From assembly GCA_900542875.1 (NCBI GenBank), contig UQPH01000004.1, positions 12,536 to 76,535 on the forward strand: a stretch of DNA of 64,000 nucleotides, written 5' to 3'. The notes under the pieces were generated by a model. It did not search any database. It had not been told where the DNA came from and was given only the letters and a program-made list of their open reading frames with translations. This DNA comes from an uncultured Eubacterium sp. (GTDB taxonomy: Bacteria; Bacillota; Clostridia; Oscillospirales; Acutalibacteraceae). Position numbers and translations under genes: made by a program. Each line of letters starts with the position of its first letter. Position 1 is the stretch's first letter. Below are positions 24,057 through 31,647 of this stretch, piece after piece.

Positions 24057-24109
24057 ACATATTGTATATTGTTAAAACACTTGCAATTATCTATATATTG
24101 TGGTATAAT
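24057..24109 (+). promoter_or_regulatory. nrdR promoter with two NrdR-box-like sites
   Basis: The promoter is TTGCAA (24081-24086), 17 bp, TATAAT (24104-24109). Two 16-bp sites, 24057-24072 and 24088-24103, each match about 12 of 16 bases of the NrdR box ACACwATATATwGTGT, and their centres are 31 bp apart, the spacing known for paired NrdR boxes. The second fills the promoter spacer. This suggests NrdR controls its own gene. Confidence 0.6.
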
Positions 24110-24111
24110 GA

Positions 24112-24165
24112 CCTCAAATTGAGAATTTGTCGTATTCTCGATTTGAGGTTTTGCACATTTTGTGC
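24112..24165 (+). promoter_or_regulatory. Leader hairpins in the nrdR 5' UTR
   Basis: A 15-bp hairpin (CCTCAAAT, TGAGAAT against ATTCTCG, ATTTGAGG, loop of seven) starts three bases after the -10. It is followed by TTTT and then a second small hairpin, GCACA-TTT-TGTGC. The first could be a weak terminator or attenuator; the T tract is short. Confidence 0.5.
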
Positions 24166-24195
24166 CACTTTATGACCTGATATGGAGGAGTCATT

Positions 24196-24645
24196 ATGAA
24201 ATGTCCGTTTTGCGGTTATACAGAGAGTAAGGTTATTGACTCTCGCCCCACAGATGAGAACGAGCGTATTCGCCGCCGCAGAGAGTGTATTCAGTGCTCA
24301 AAACGCTTTACCACCTATGAGACTATTGAGGATGTTCCGATTATTGTAATTAAAAAGGATAGGTCTCGTGAGGTCTTTGACCGAAATAAAATTCTAAAGG
24401 GTATGCTTCGTGCGTGCGAAAAGCGTAAGGTTACCGTTGCCGATTTGGACGCAAAGATTGATGAGATTGAGGCTTCTCTCCAGTCATCTGTTGACAGAGA
24501 AGTAACTTCTGCCCGTATCGGCGAACTCATTATGGAAAAACTTAAGGAAATCGACGAGGTGGCTTATGTTCGCTTTGCCTCCGTTTATAAGGAGTTTGAT
24601 TCGGCAGAATCTTTCCGTGACGAACTCGCAAAACTCGGAGAATAA
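24196..24645 (+). CDS. nrdR: Ribonucleotide reductase repressor NrdR
   Basis: 149 aa, normal length. The N-terminal zinc ribbon has Cys3, Cys6, Cys31 and Cys34 (CPFC ... CIQC) with the DNA-contact patch ERIRRRRECIQC. An ATP-cone domain follows (about 47-137, starting with IVIKKDRSREVFDRNKI). NrdR senses dATP/ATP and represses ribonucleotide reductase operons. No nrd gene is in the window. GGAGG precedes the ATG. Confidence 0.97.
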   Translation: MKCPFCGYTESKVIDSRPTDENERIRRRRECIQCSKRFTTYETIEDVPIIVIKKDRSREVFDRNKILKGMLRACEKRKVTVADLDAKIDEIEASLQSSVDREVTSARIGELIMEKLKEIDEVAYVRFASVYKEFDSAESFRDELAKLGE

Positions 24646-24666
24646 TCGATATAATATAAAATAATA

Positions 24667-24711
24667 AAATCCGCAGTACAGTATCGCTTGATACCGACTG
24701 CGGATTTTTGC
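24667..24711 (+). terminator. Terminator after nrdR
   Basis: ATCCGCAGT and ACTGCGGAT, with an inner GTATC/GATAC pair, form a hairpin followed by TTTTTG. Confidence 0.9.
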
Positions 24712-24724
24712 TTTTTACGGATTT

Positions 24725-24892
24725 TTATAATTCAATTTTTCCGTTTTTCTTTTCGTATTCTTCTATCGAATTGCGGATTAATATTAGTATTTGGCTGTTA
24801 GCCGAACGCCCCTCATAATCCGCCACAACATGTAACTTGTTGAGCATATCCTCATCAATTCTGATTGATAAACTTTTGATTTTACCTGACAT
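24725..24892 (-). CDS. Arc-type ribbon-helix-helix DNA-binding protein
   Basis: A 55-aa frame with GAGG seven bases before ATG at 24892. The beta-strand SLSIRIDEDMLNKL, helix A LNKLHVVADYEGR and the turn plus helix B SANSQILILIRNSIEEYEK fit the Arc/CopG fold: a strand with alternating polar residues, the hydrophobic helix A, and the Ser-Ala-Asn/N-Ser cap of helix B. The tail KKNGKIEL is polar. It is divergent from a SLOG-family gene across 109 bp rich in ATATGT repeats, so it may regulate that gene and itself. It is too small to classify further. Confidence 0.78.
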   Translation of the reverse strand: MSGKIKSLSIRIDEDMLNKLHVVADYEGRSANSQILILIRNSIEEYEKKNGKIEL

Positions 24893-24904
24893 AAGAAAAC
24901 CTCG

Positions 24905-24983
24905 ATATGTTTATTATGGCTTTATTATATGTCTATTTTGTGTTAATATGTGACTGTAGATATAAAATGTATTTATAATATGT
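24905..24983. repeat. Iterated ATATGT motifs in a divergent promoter region
   Basis: ATATGT occurs in the same orientation at 24905, 24927, 24946 and 24978, three of the copies within ATATGTnTA. Ribbon-helix-helix proteins often bind short direct repeats like these. The region is AT-rich, so chance is a real alternative. Confidence 0.4.
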
Positions 24984-25001
24984 TTAACATGAGGCATAAA
25001 T

Positions 25002-25448
25002 ATGGGAAAGGCTTGTACGGGATTTGGTCACAGAAGAATTTTTGAAAATATTAATGGTGCTTTATATGAAAATATTTGCAGATTAATCGAGTCGGATTAT
25101 ACTTTGTTTTATACAGGTGATATGGGGCAATTCGACCGTATTTTTACTGCTTGTGTAAGGCGGGCGAAAAAGGAATTTCCCGAAAGAAAAATTGAATTGA
25201 TTTGTGTAAAACCATATTTAACAAAAGAGCTTAACGATAATAAGGAATTTTATTATAAAACTTTTGACGATATTATAATTCCTGAAGAATTGACAGGGGC
25301 TTATTATAAAAGTGCAATCAAAAAGCGTAATCGTTGGATGATTGATAACAGCGATGCTGTAATTATATTTACTGTTCTGAATAGCGGCGGAGCATTTGAG
25401 GCAGAAAAATATGCCGAAAAATCAAATAAGAAGATTATAAAATTGTAA
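25002..25448 (+). CDS. YoqJ/DUF1273-type SLOG-domain protein
   Basis: A 148-aa Rossmann-like protein. GFGHRRI at the N-terminus corresponds to the TGHR loop, YTGDMGQFDRIF to the GxDxxF loop, and MIDNSDAVIIFTVLNSGGAFEAEKYAEK to the nucleotide-binding GGT/S end of the SLOG superfamily (DprA, LOG and YpsA relatives). These proteins are thought to bind nucleotides or their derivatives. Homologues occur on chromosomes and in prophages. Its neighbours, an RHH protein and a phosphoesterase, do not define its job. Confidence 0.75.
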   Translation: MGKACTGFGHRRIFENINGALYENICRLIESDYTLFYTGDMGQFDRIFTACVRRAKKEFPERKIELICVKPYLTKELNDNKEFYYKTFDDIIIPEELTGAYYKSAIKKRNRWMIDNSDAVIIFTVLNSGGAFEAEKYAEKSNKKIIKL

Positions 25449-25522
25449 TATCAGTCTTACTAGGGCGATTGGTTTTTGTTGCTTTATTCGACTTTTTATG
25501 ATATTATGTTAGCGGTGATGAT

Positions 25523-26617
25523 ATGGACTTGAAATTTAATGACGGAAAATTCAGGATACTGATGATAGCCGACACCCAGGAGGGGGCTAAGGTCAGTTCC
25601 GATACCATACATTTAATTGAGGCTTCGCTCGACAGGGCACAGCCCGATATGGTTGTTTTCAGCGGCGACCAGATTTGGCGTAAGAGCAGTTTTAACGGCG
25701 ACAGAGTTAAGGTGACTTCGGCACTTAAAACCATTACTCAGCCGGTGGTTGACAGGAAGATTCCTTTTGCCGTTTGCTTTGGAAATCATGACAGACAGGT
25801 CGGTCTTTCAAACGAGGAGCAGTTCGAGATTTACAAAACTTTTGACGGCTTTATCGGCGAAAGCGACGAGGGAATTGACGGCGTGGGAAATCACTGCTTT
25901 GAGATTAAAGAGGGCGATGATGTTAAGTTTTTGCTTTACACCATCGACAGCCACAGTAATCTTAAAGTTGGCTACGATTGCGTTCACGAAAATCAAATTC
26001 AGTGGTATAAAGATATCCGTGATAAATATGAAAAAAAGTTTGGAAATGTCATTCCCGGCGTTGTTATTCAGCATATTCCGATTTGCGAAGTTTTTGACTT
26101 AATGACTCGGGTTAAGCATACAACAAAGGGTGCTGTGCGAGGTTTCAGAACTCATGACGGCGAATACTTCGTTCTTAAAAAGGACAGGGTAAACAAAGAG
26201 GCATTTATGAGAGAATCGCCTGCCGACCCGCAAGAAAACAGCGGTGAGTTTGAGGCAATGTGTGAAAAAGGCGATATAAGAGGAATTTATTTCGGCCACG
26301 ACCATAATAATTCCTTTGACGGACTTATTAACGGAGTCAATGTCGGATATACTCAGGGCGCAGGTTTTAATGTTTACGGTCCCGGTAAGGACAGAGGCAC
26401 ACGAGTTATCGACCTTTATTCTGACGGCACGGTTGAAACATATGATATGAGATATAGGGATATAGTGGGTAAAAAACTTGACCACCCGATTAAATACGCA
26501 TTTTTCCAACTTTGCCCGACTAATACCTTTGACGCCGTTATGCGTATTACAAAGGCGTTTGCCGCAATAGCAATAATACTCGTTATCATTTTAATATTAA
26601 TGATGCTTTTCAGTTAA
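25523..26617 (+). CDS. Calcineurin-like metallophosphoesterase with C-terminal membrane anchor
   Basis: A 364-aa phosphoesterase. The binuclear metal motifs are in order: MIADTQEG (Asp; the usual His is replaced by Gln), VFSGDQIW, CFGNHDR, VVIQHIP and FGHDHNN. The C-terminus (about 343-363, AFAAIAIILVIILILMMLF) is a membrane helix with no signal peptide, so the enzyme is a tail-anchored protein facing the cytoplasm unless exported unusually. It looks like the Icc/PhoD-like purple-phosphatase type. Substrate unknown. GGTGATGAT serves as SD. Confidence 0.85.
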   Translation: MDLKFNDGKFRILMIADTQEGAKVSSDTIHLIEASLDRAQPDMVVFSGDQIWRKSSFNGDRVKVTSALKTITQPVVDRKIPFAVCFGNHDRQVGLSNEEQFEIYKTFDGFIGESDEGIDGVGNHCFEIKEGDDVKFLLYTIDSHSNLKVGYDCVHENQIQWYKDIRDKYEKKFGNVIPGVVIQHIPICEVFDLMTRVKHTTKGAVRGFRTHDGEYFVLKKDRVNKEAFMRESPADPQENSGEFEAMCEKGDIRGIYFGHDHNNSFDGLINGVNVGYTQGAGFNVYGPGKDRGTRVIDLYSDGTVETYDMRYRDIVGKKLDHPIKYAFFQLCPTNTFDAVMRITKAFAAIAIILVIILILMMLFS

Positions 26618-26630
26618 CGGAACATAAAAA

Positions 26631-26664
26631 TAAATCTCCTTCGGAACTTCCGAGGGAGATTTTG
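26631..26664. terminator. Terminator after the phosphoesterase gene
   Basis: AAATCTCCTTCGG pairs with CCGAGGGAGATTT over a 5-nt loop, followed by TGC. The T run lies inside the stem, so strength is moderate. Confidence 0.75.
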
Positions 26665-26666
26665 CA

Positions 26667-26798
26667 TTATTTATGTGCATTTATAAAATCTTTTATTCCG
26701 CCGAGCAACTTGTCAACTTCTTTGTCAGTGCCGATTGTTATACGAACGAATTTATTTATTCTACGATATTTCCAAATATTCTTTTTGGCGTTTCTAAA
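26667..26798 (-). pseudogene. hisC remnant (C-terminal fragment)
   Basis: The minus strand encodes RINKFVRITIGTDKEVDK then LLGGIKDFINAHK and a stop. The intact hisC ends RINKFVRITIGTDEEMDK then FLQGVRDYIEQ. A run of 29 bases (26728-26756) is identical to 28380-28408. Further upstream only KKNIWKY can be matched to SKNIFIRY, and the NQP segment is lost, so the fragment has decayed and has no start. It lies in the same orientation as hisC, with the sigma/anti-sigma genes between the two copies. Confidence 0.85.
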
Positions 26799-26902
26799 TT
26801 TTGCTGTACCGATTATGGCAAAAAAATAATAATTGTCTGCAACTTTTTGGCGTTCTGAACTGTTATAACAGTGAAAGGACCTTTCAGAGAGGAGGCGAAA
26901 TG

Positions 26903-27385
26903 ATGACAGAAGAAAAGTTTATACATGCTGTCAAAAGAAACAGCCGGAGATTGTTTGTCATAGCGTTTTCGTATTTAAAGAATAAACACGATGCTGAGGA
27001 CGCTTTGCAAAACGCATTTTTAAAGCTGTGGAAAAGTAAAATTGAATTTAATGATGATTTGGGAATTGATAAATGGCTCACAAAGGTGCTTGTCAATGAT
27101 TGTAAAAACTTTTTCAATCTGTCATTCAGGCAAAATAAATCTATTGAAGAAGTTTACGATGTTTCAACATTTGATAAATATTTTAATGTGGATTTATACA
27201 ATGCTGTTATGTCGCTTAATAAAAAAGAGCGTTTGTGCGTGATTTTATTTTATTATGATGATTTGACAATAAGCGATATTTCAAATGTGACAGGTATTAA
27301 AGAATCAACTGTAAAATCTTTGCTTAAACGCTCAAGAAACAAATTGAAACTTATGTTGGGAGATGAATGGATATATGAACAATAA
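26903..27385 (+). CDS. ECF-type RNA polymerase sigma factor
   Basis: A 160-aa sigma-70 family protein with region 2 (about 10-75, FVIAFSYLKNKHDAEDALQNAFLKLW) and region 4 (about 105-155, LTISDISNVTGIKESTVKSLLKRSRNKLK), and no region 1 or 3: the ECF layout. The ATG at 26903 lies seven bases after GAGGAGG; 26900 is possible. The next gene overlaps by 11 bases and encodes a membrane protein fitting an anti-sigma factor. A TGCAACTTTTT sequence near 26838 might be a self-recognised -35. Base composition of this pair is clearly more AT-rich than its neighbours. Confidence 0.92.
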   Translation: MTEEKFIHAVKRNSRRLFVIAFSYLKNKHDAEDALQNAFLKLWKSKIEFNDDLGIDKWLTKVLVNDCKNFFNLSFRQNKSIEEVYDVSTFDKYFNVDLYNAVMSLNKKERLCVILFYYDDLTISDISNVTGIKESTVKSLLKRSRNKLKLMLGDEWIYEQ

Positions 27386-28283
27386 GGAAAAGTTTAAGAG
27401 CACATTTTCAAATCTTACTCCGTCTGATGAGTGTATGGAAAAAATTTGCAATATTACAACCGAAAATAAAAAGGTTAAAGGATTTGTCGGATATAAGCGT
27501 TTGGCGTCTGCAATGCTTGCGTTTGCAATACTTGTTACAGGCAGCGGTTTGGGAGCAAATGCCGTTATCAAAAATAAAAAATCCAATCAATCTTTCGGCG
27601 TGATTGTTGCATATGCGGATGAGCAGGTTAAAATTATCAGAGGAACAAGGCAAAAAGTTCGTAACGGTTTGTATTTTCCCCCTGCCGATGATGAAAAAGA
27701 ATGTGAAAAGCAGTATAAAAAAGCTAAAAAAGATTATAATGAAATGCGAAAAGAAATTGAAGGTTTTGATGAAAACGAACCTTATCAACTTCGCGGAATA
27801 CTTCAAACCGATATTTGTGATGAAAATAATAATGTGCAGGGTAAATTGTACAGTACACAATCTGGCTTTTTTGTTGCTGATGTAAATGATTTTACAAATG
27901 TTAAGTCTATGACCGTTGAAAATAAAAGCCCGGACGGATTTATACAACTTGAATGGTCCGGATTGTCTGACCTTTTGGAAAATCAAAAAGAAGAAACCGT
28001 TGATAAAGATAATCCTTATTCGTTATTTATTAATCATAAGCTTACGCTTACCGGCGACCAATTGCGTGAAAGTCAGAATTCATTTGGCAAATATGCTTAT
28101 GAGGTTATTTGGGTATCGGCTTATGAATATTTTGAAGCGTACGGAACGAATTATAAAAAAGATTACAAGGCTTCTGATATTAAGGATAAAATAACTTTTA
28201 CCTTTGAATATGAGGACGGAACAAAACAAAGCACAAGCATAGATATTTCGTTTGATGATTACGGACATATGATTGTATCATAA
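27375..28283 (+). CDS. Putative membrane anti-sigma factor
   Basis: A 302-aa single-pass membrane protein: a short cytoplasmic N-terminus (1-42), a helix LASAMLAFAILVTGSGLGANAVI (about 43-65), and a large, charged extracytoplasmic domain. The start at 27375 has GGGAG upstream and overlaps the sigma gene by 11 bases, the usual coupling of sigma/anti-sigma pairs. The N-terminal domain is not the canonical zinc anti-sigma domain; the layout is like DUF4179-type clostridial anti-sigmas. A cell-envelope signal would be sensed by the outer domain (inference). Like the sigma gene, it is AT-rich. Confidence 0.75.
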   Translation: MNNKEKFKSTFSNLTPSDECMEKICNITTENKKVKGFVGYKRLASAMLAFAILVTGSGLGANAVIKNKKSNQSFGVIVAYADEQVKIIRGTRQKVRNGLYFPPADDEKECEKQYKKAKKDYNEMRKEIEGFDENEPYQLRGILQTDICDENNNVQGKLYSTQSGFFVADVNDFTNVKSMTVENKSPDGFIQLEWSGLSDLLENQKEETVDKDNPYSLFINHKLTLTGDQLRESQNSFGKYAYEVIWVSAYEYFEAYGTNYKKDYKASDIKDKITFTFEYEDGTKQSTSIDISFDDYGHMIVS

Positions 28284-28288
28284 ATAAA

Positions 28289-28328
28289 AACCTCACGGAT
28301 ACGCTTTTGTATCCGTGAGACTTTTTAT
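28289..28328. terminator. Bidirectional terminator between anti-sigma gene and hisC
   Basis: CTCACGGATAC pairs with GTATCCGTGAG over a 6-nt loop; AAAAAC lies before and ACTTTTT after, so both convergent genes can end here. Confidence 0.88.
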
Positions 28329-29389
28329 TGTTCGATATAATCCCTGACTCCTTGCAGGAATTTGTCCATTTCTTCGTCTGTGCCGATTGTTATACGAACG
28401 AATTTATTAATTCTCGGTTGATTAAAATATCTGATAAAAATATTCTTGCTCTTTAGGTATTCAAACATTTCTCTCATACTGTAATCATCGTGCGTTGCCA
28501 TAATAAAGTTTGTGCTGCTGTCGATTACCTTAAAGCTGAGCGACCTCATTTCCTCCGTCAGTCTCGTGCGTGTCTTGATTATCATATTCACCGTTTTGTA
28601 AAAATAATCGGTATCCTCCATTGCCGCCGCACCTGCTTCAAGCGACAGCATATCCACCGTGTAGGAATTGTAACTGTTTTTTACCGCCTCAAGAGTTGAA
28701 ATAAGAGTTTTTGAACCGATTGCAAAGCCGATTCTCAGTCCCGCAAGGCTTCTCGATTTAGAAAATGTACCCGTTACAAGCAGGTTTTCATACTCACCTG
28801 TAAGCGGCACAGAACTTATTCCGCCGAAGTCGCAGTATGCCTCATCAATGATTACAACGCTGTCCTTGTTGTAATCCATAATTTTTCTTACAAAATCCTC
28901 ACCCTCACCGATAGAAGTCGGAGCGTTCGGGTTCGGGATAACAACGCCGCCGTTTTTTTCCTTGTAATCTTCGGGGTTTATTCTGAAATTTTCGTCCAGA
29001 GGATAGTTCTTGTATCTTATATTAAACAGGTTGCACCATACAGGATAAAAGCTGTATGTGATATCGGGGTAAACTATCGGCTTATCGCTGTTAAAAAATG
29101 CCTGAAACGAAAGTGCCAGCACATCATCGCTGCCGTTTCCTACGAAAACATTTTCTGATTTGACATTGTAAAATTTCGCAATGGCGTTTTTCAGTTTCAT
29201 TGAACTCGCCTCGGGGTATAGTCTCAAAGCGTCTGTATCAAAATTTTTTATTGCCTCCACAGCCTTTGGCGACGGGGGATAGGGATTTTCGTTTGCGTTG
29301 AGTTTAACTATATCCTTTTCCTTGCTCTGTTCGCCCGGAACATAAGGCTCTATATCTCTTAAATTATTTTTCCATAAAAAATCGTTCAT
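28325..29389 (-). CDS. hisC: Histidinol-phosphate aminotransferase
   Basis: A 354-aa class-II PLP aminotransferase that converts imidazole acetol phosphate and glutamate to histidinol phosphate. KLNANENPYPPSP, VFVGNGSDDVL, VVIPNPNAPTS, VVIDEAYCDFG, the PLP lysine in TGTFSKSRSLAGLRIG and the Arg in RITIGTDEEM are all in place. The ATG at 29389 (SD GGTGAT) is used instead of the upstream GTG, which belongs to the SD. No other his gene is near, so it may also act on aromatic amino acids. A decayed 3' copy lies at 26667-26798. Confidence 0.93.
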   Translation of the reverse strand: MNDFLWKNNLRDIEPYVPGEQSKEKDIVKLNANENPYPPSPKAVEAIKNFDTDALRLYPEASSMKLKNAIAKFYNVKSENVFVGNGSDDVLALSFQAFFNSDKPIVYPDITYSFYPVWCNLFNIRYKNYPLDENFRINPEDYKEKNGGVVIPNPNAPTSIGEGEDFVRKIMDYNKDSVVIIDEAYCDFGGISSVPLTGEYENLLVTGTFSKSRSLAGLRIGFAIGSKTLISTLEAVKNSYNSYTVDMLSLEAGAAAMEDTDYFYKTVNMIIKTRTRLTEEMRSLSFKVIDSSTNFIMATHDDYSMREMFEYLKSKNIFIRYFNQPRINKFVRITIGTDEEMDKFLQGVRDYIEQ

Positions 29390-29405
29390 TTCAATCACCG
29401 ATTTT

Positions 29406-29475
29406 ATTTTAGCACATTAAAGCGTTAAATGCAATAAAAATAATTCTTGACATTCGACCTTTCTTAATATATAAT
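29406..29475. promoter_or_regulatory. Divergent promoters of hisC and ylxM-ffh
   Basis: Minus strand: TTGCAT (29434-29429), 17 bp, TAAAAT (29411-29406) for hisC, giving a leader of about ten bases. Plus strand: TTGACA (29447-29452), 17 bp, TATAAT (29470-29475) for ylxM-ffh. Confidence 0.85.
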
Positions 29476-29537
29476 ATTTGAGATGTAAAGATGTTCTGCT
29501 TTACAAAGGCAAAATACTTTACAGAGGAGGGAACGCT

Positions 29538-29903
29538 GTGGCTAAGAATTTGAAAATATCTGATTTGCTCGATTTTTACGGCGAATGCCTTACCGAGAAA
29601 CAGAGAAATTTTCTCGATTACTACTATAACGATGACCTCTCTTTATCCGAAATAGCGGAAAACGAAAGCATTACCCGTCAGGGCGTCAGGGACGCTATTA
29701 AGCGTGCGGAGAATATTCTCATCGATATGGAGAGCAAACTCGGCTTTGCAGAGCGTTCGGCTGAACTCACAAGAGGGCTTAACGAAATAAGCACCTGCGC
29801 AGATAAAATTTATGATTTTAATAACGCAGGTACATTATCTAAGGACATTAACGACAGCGTCGCAAAGATTAAGGCGCTGTGCGAGTATCTGAACAGGATG
29901 TGA
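29538..29903 (+). CDS. ylxM: YlxM-family DNA/RNA-binding protein (SRP operon)
   Basis: A 121-aa UPF0122 protein with a sigma-region-4-like HTH: LTEKQRNFLDYYYNDDLSLSEIAENESITRQGVRDAIKRAE. The start is GTG at 29538, eight bases after AGGAGGG; the longer frame has no SD. YlxM is encoded just before ffh throughout Firmicutes and is thought to assist or regulate the signal recognition particle. It is followed by ffh after four bases. The leader TGTAAAG at 29484 can pair with either of two CTTTACA copies (29499, 29517), the second next to the SD. Confidence 0.93.
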   Translation: MAKNLKISDLLDFYGECLTEKQRNFLDYYYNDDLSLSEIAENESITRQGVRDAIKRAENILIDMESKLGFAERSAELTRGLNEISTCADKIYDFNNAGTLSKDINDSVAKIKALCEYLNRM

Positions 29904-29907
29904 TTAC

Positions 29908-31302
29908 TTGGCATTTGAAGGATTAAGCGAACGCCTTGAAAATTCATTCAAAAAGCTTCGTGCCAAGGGCAAACTTACCGAGGCAGATGTAAAGGAAGCT
30001 ATGAGAGAGGTGCGACTTGCACTTCTTGAGGCGGATGTAAACTACAAGGTATCAAAGGAATTTACGGCAAAGGTAACCGAAAGAGCAATCGGAGCGGATG
30101 TTATGGAATCCCTCACTCCGAGCCAGATGGTTATTAAAATAGTAAACGAAGAACTCACGGAACTTATGGGCGGTACAGAAGCAAGGCTGACTATCGCAAA
30201 GCATCCGCCTACCATAATTATGATGTGCGGTCTTCAGGGTAGCGGTAAAACCACTCATTCGGGCAAACTTGCGCTTAAACTAAAAAAAGAGGGACACAGA
30301 CCTCTTCTTGTTGCCTGCGACGTTTACCGTCCGGCAGCTATTAAACAGCTTCAGGTTGTCGGTTCGCAGATTGATGTTCCTGTTTTTGAAATGGGAACGG
30401 CGAACCCGGTAGATATTGCACAGAGTGCAGTTAAGTACGCACAGGACCACGGCAATGACTATGTTATCATAGATACCGCAGGTCGTTTGCATATTGATGA
30501 GGCTCTTATGGAGGAGCTTACAAACATTCGCTCCACCGTTCATCCTCACGAAATCCTGCTTGTTATAGACGCTATGACAGGTCAGGACGCAGTAAATGTA
30601 TCAAAAAGTTTTAACGATACGCTCGGAATTGACGGCGTTATCCTTACAAAACTTGACGGCGATACCAGAGGCGGTGCCGCTTTATCGGTAAGAGCCGTAA
30701 CGGGTAAGCCGATTAAATTTGTCGGTACGGGCGAAAAACTCGACAACCTCGAGACCTTCCACCCAAGCCGTATGGCTTCGAGAATTCTCGGTATGGGCGA
30801 TGTGCTCTCTTTCATCGAAAAGGCTGAAATGGCTCTTGACGAAAAGAAAGCGGCAGAACTCGAGAAAAAACTTGCAAAGAATAAATTTGACTTTAACGAT
30901 TTGCTCGATCAGTTTGAGCAGATTGAGCGTATGGGCTCGCTTAAAGATACCATTAAGATGATTCCCGGTATCGGCAAGCAGATTAAGGACGAAGACATTG
31001 ACGAAAAGGCATTTGACCGATTCAGGGCGATTATATATTCCATGACCGCCGAAGAGAGAGCAAAGCCCGAGATAATCAATCCGTCCAGAAAACGCCGTAT
31101 CGCAGCAGGTTGCGGCAGGAGCGTTGACGATGTAAACAAGTTGATGTCTCAGTTCAAGCAGATGCAAAAAATGGTAAAGCAAATCGGCGGAAACAAAGGT
31201 CCTAAGATGAGCAAAAAGATGCGTCGCTTGATGCAGCAAAATCCGCAGATGGCAGAAAAAATGATGGGCAAAACAGGCTCAAACAATCCGTTCGGATTTT
31301 AA
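29908..31302 (+). CDS. ffh: Signal recognition particle protein Ffh (SRP54)
   Basis: A 464-aa GTPase that binds 4.5S/scRNA and signal sequences to target membrane proteins. It has an N domain (1-90), then a G domain with GLQGSGKTTHSGK (G1), DTAGR (G3) and TKLDGDTRGG (G4). The Met-rich M domain ends in MRRLMQQNPQMAEKMMG. The start is TTG at 29908, four bases after ylxM. The C-terminus is typical in length and Met content. Confidence 0.97.
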   Translation: MAFEGLSERLENSFKKLRAKGKLTEADVKEAMREVRLALLEADVNYKVSKEFTAKVTERAIGADVMESLTPSQMVIKIVNEELTELMGGTEARLTIAKHPPTIIMMCGLQGSGKTTHSGKLALKLKKEGHRPLLVACDVYRPAAIKQLQVVGSQIDVPVFEMGTANPVDIAQSAVKYAQDHGNDYVIIDTAGRLHIDEALMEELTNIRSTVHPHEILLVIDAMTGQDAVNVSKSFNDTLGIDGVILTKLDGDTRGGAALSVRAVTGKPIKFVGTGEKLDNLETFHPSRMASRILGMGDVLSFIEKAEMALDEKKAAELEKKLAKNKFDFNDLLDQFEQIERMGSLKDTIKMIPGIGKQIKDEDIDEKAFDRFRAIIYSMTAEERAKPEIINPSRKRRIAAGCGRSVDDVNKLMSQFKQMQKMVKQIGGNKGPKMSKKMRRLMQQNPQMAEKMMGKTGSNNPFGF

Positions 31303-31308
31303 TTAGTA

Positions 31309-31337
31309 TTGACCCAATTTTAATTGGTTGATAAAAT
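31309..31337 (+). promoter_or_regulatory. Promoter upstream of rpsP
   Basis: TTGACC (31309-31314), 17 bp, TAAAAT (31332-31337). The spacer contains CCAATT-TT-AATTGG, a near-perfect palindrome that could bind a regulator or weakly terminate the ffh transcript. Confidence 0.65.
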
Positions 31338-31364
31338 AAATATAATTTTTTGGAGGTAACAAAA

Positions 31365-31607
31365 ATGGCAGTAAAAATCAGACTTCGCAGAATGGGCGCT
31401 AAGAAGGCTCCTTTCTACCGTGTAGTAGTAGCAGATTCAAGATATCCTCGTGACGGTCGTTTCATCGAAGAAATCGGAACATACAACACAATGGTTGACC
31501 CGGCAGAAATTAAGATTGACGCAGAGAAGGCTAAGAAGTGGATTGCTAACGGCGCACAGCCGACAGATACAGTTAAGTCAATTCTTAAAAAAGAAGGCAT
31601 TCTTTAA
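31365..31607 (+). CDS. rpsP: 30S ribosomal protein S16
   Basis: 80 aa, full length: MAVKIRLRRMGAKKAPFYRVVVADSR and DGRFIEEIGTYN are the S16 signatures. The ATG at 31365 follows TGGAGG; the TTG at 31350 belongs to the SD. S16 binds the 5' domain of 16S rRNA. It belongs to the conserved ffh-rpsP-khpA block. Confidence 0.97.
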   Translation: MAVKIRLRRMGAKKAPFYRVVVADSRYPRDGRFIEEIGTYNTMVDPAEIKIDAEKAKKWIANGAQPTDTVKSILKKEGIL

Positions 31608-31647
31608 TCTTTGTTTTGCAACGGAGATTTAATAGGAGGTGTTTTCT

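Noticed and set aside
26673..26858. A plus-strand 61-codon frame before the sigma factor
   Set aside because: It is the complement of the hisC remnant and has no SD.
26667..29400. Transposon or IS carrying the sigma factor genes
   Set aside because: No transposase, terminal inverted repeats or target-site duplication can be seen; the repeated hisC ends are coding sequence.
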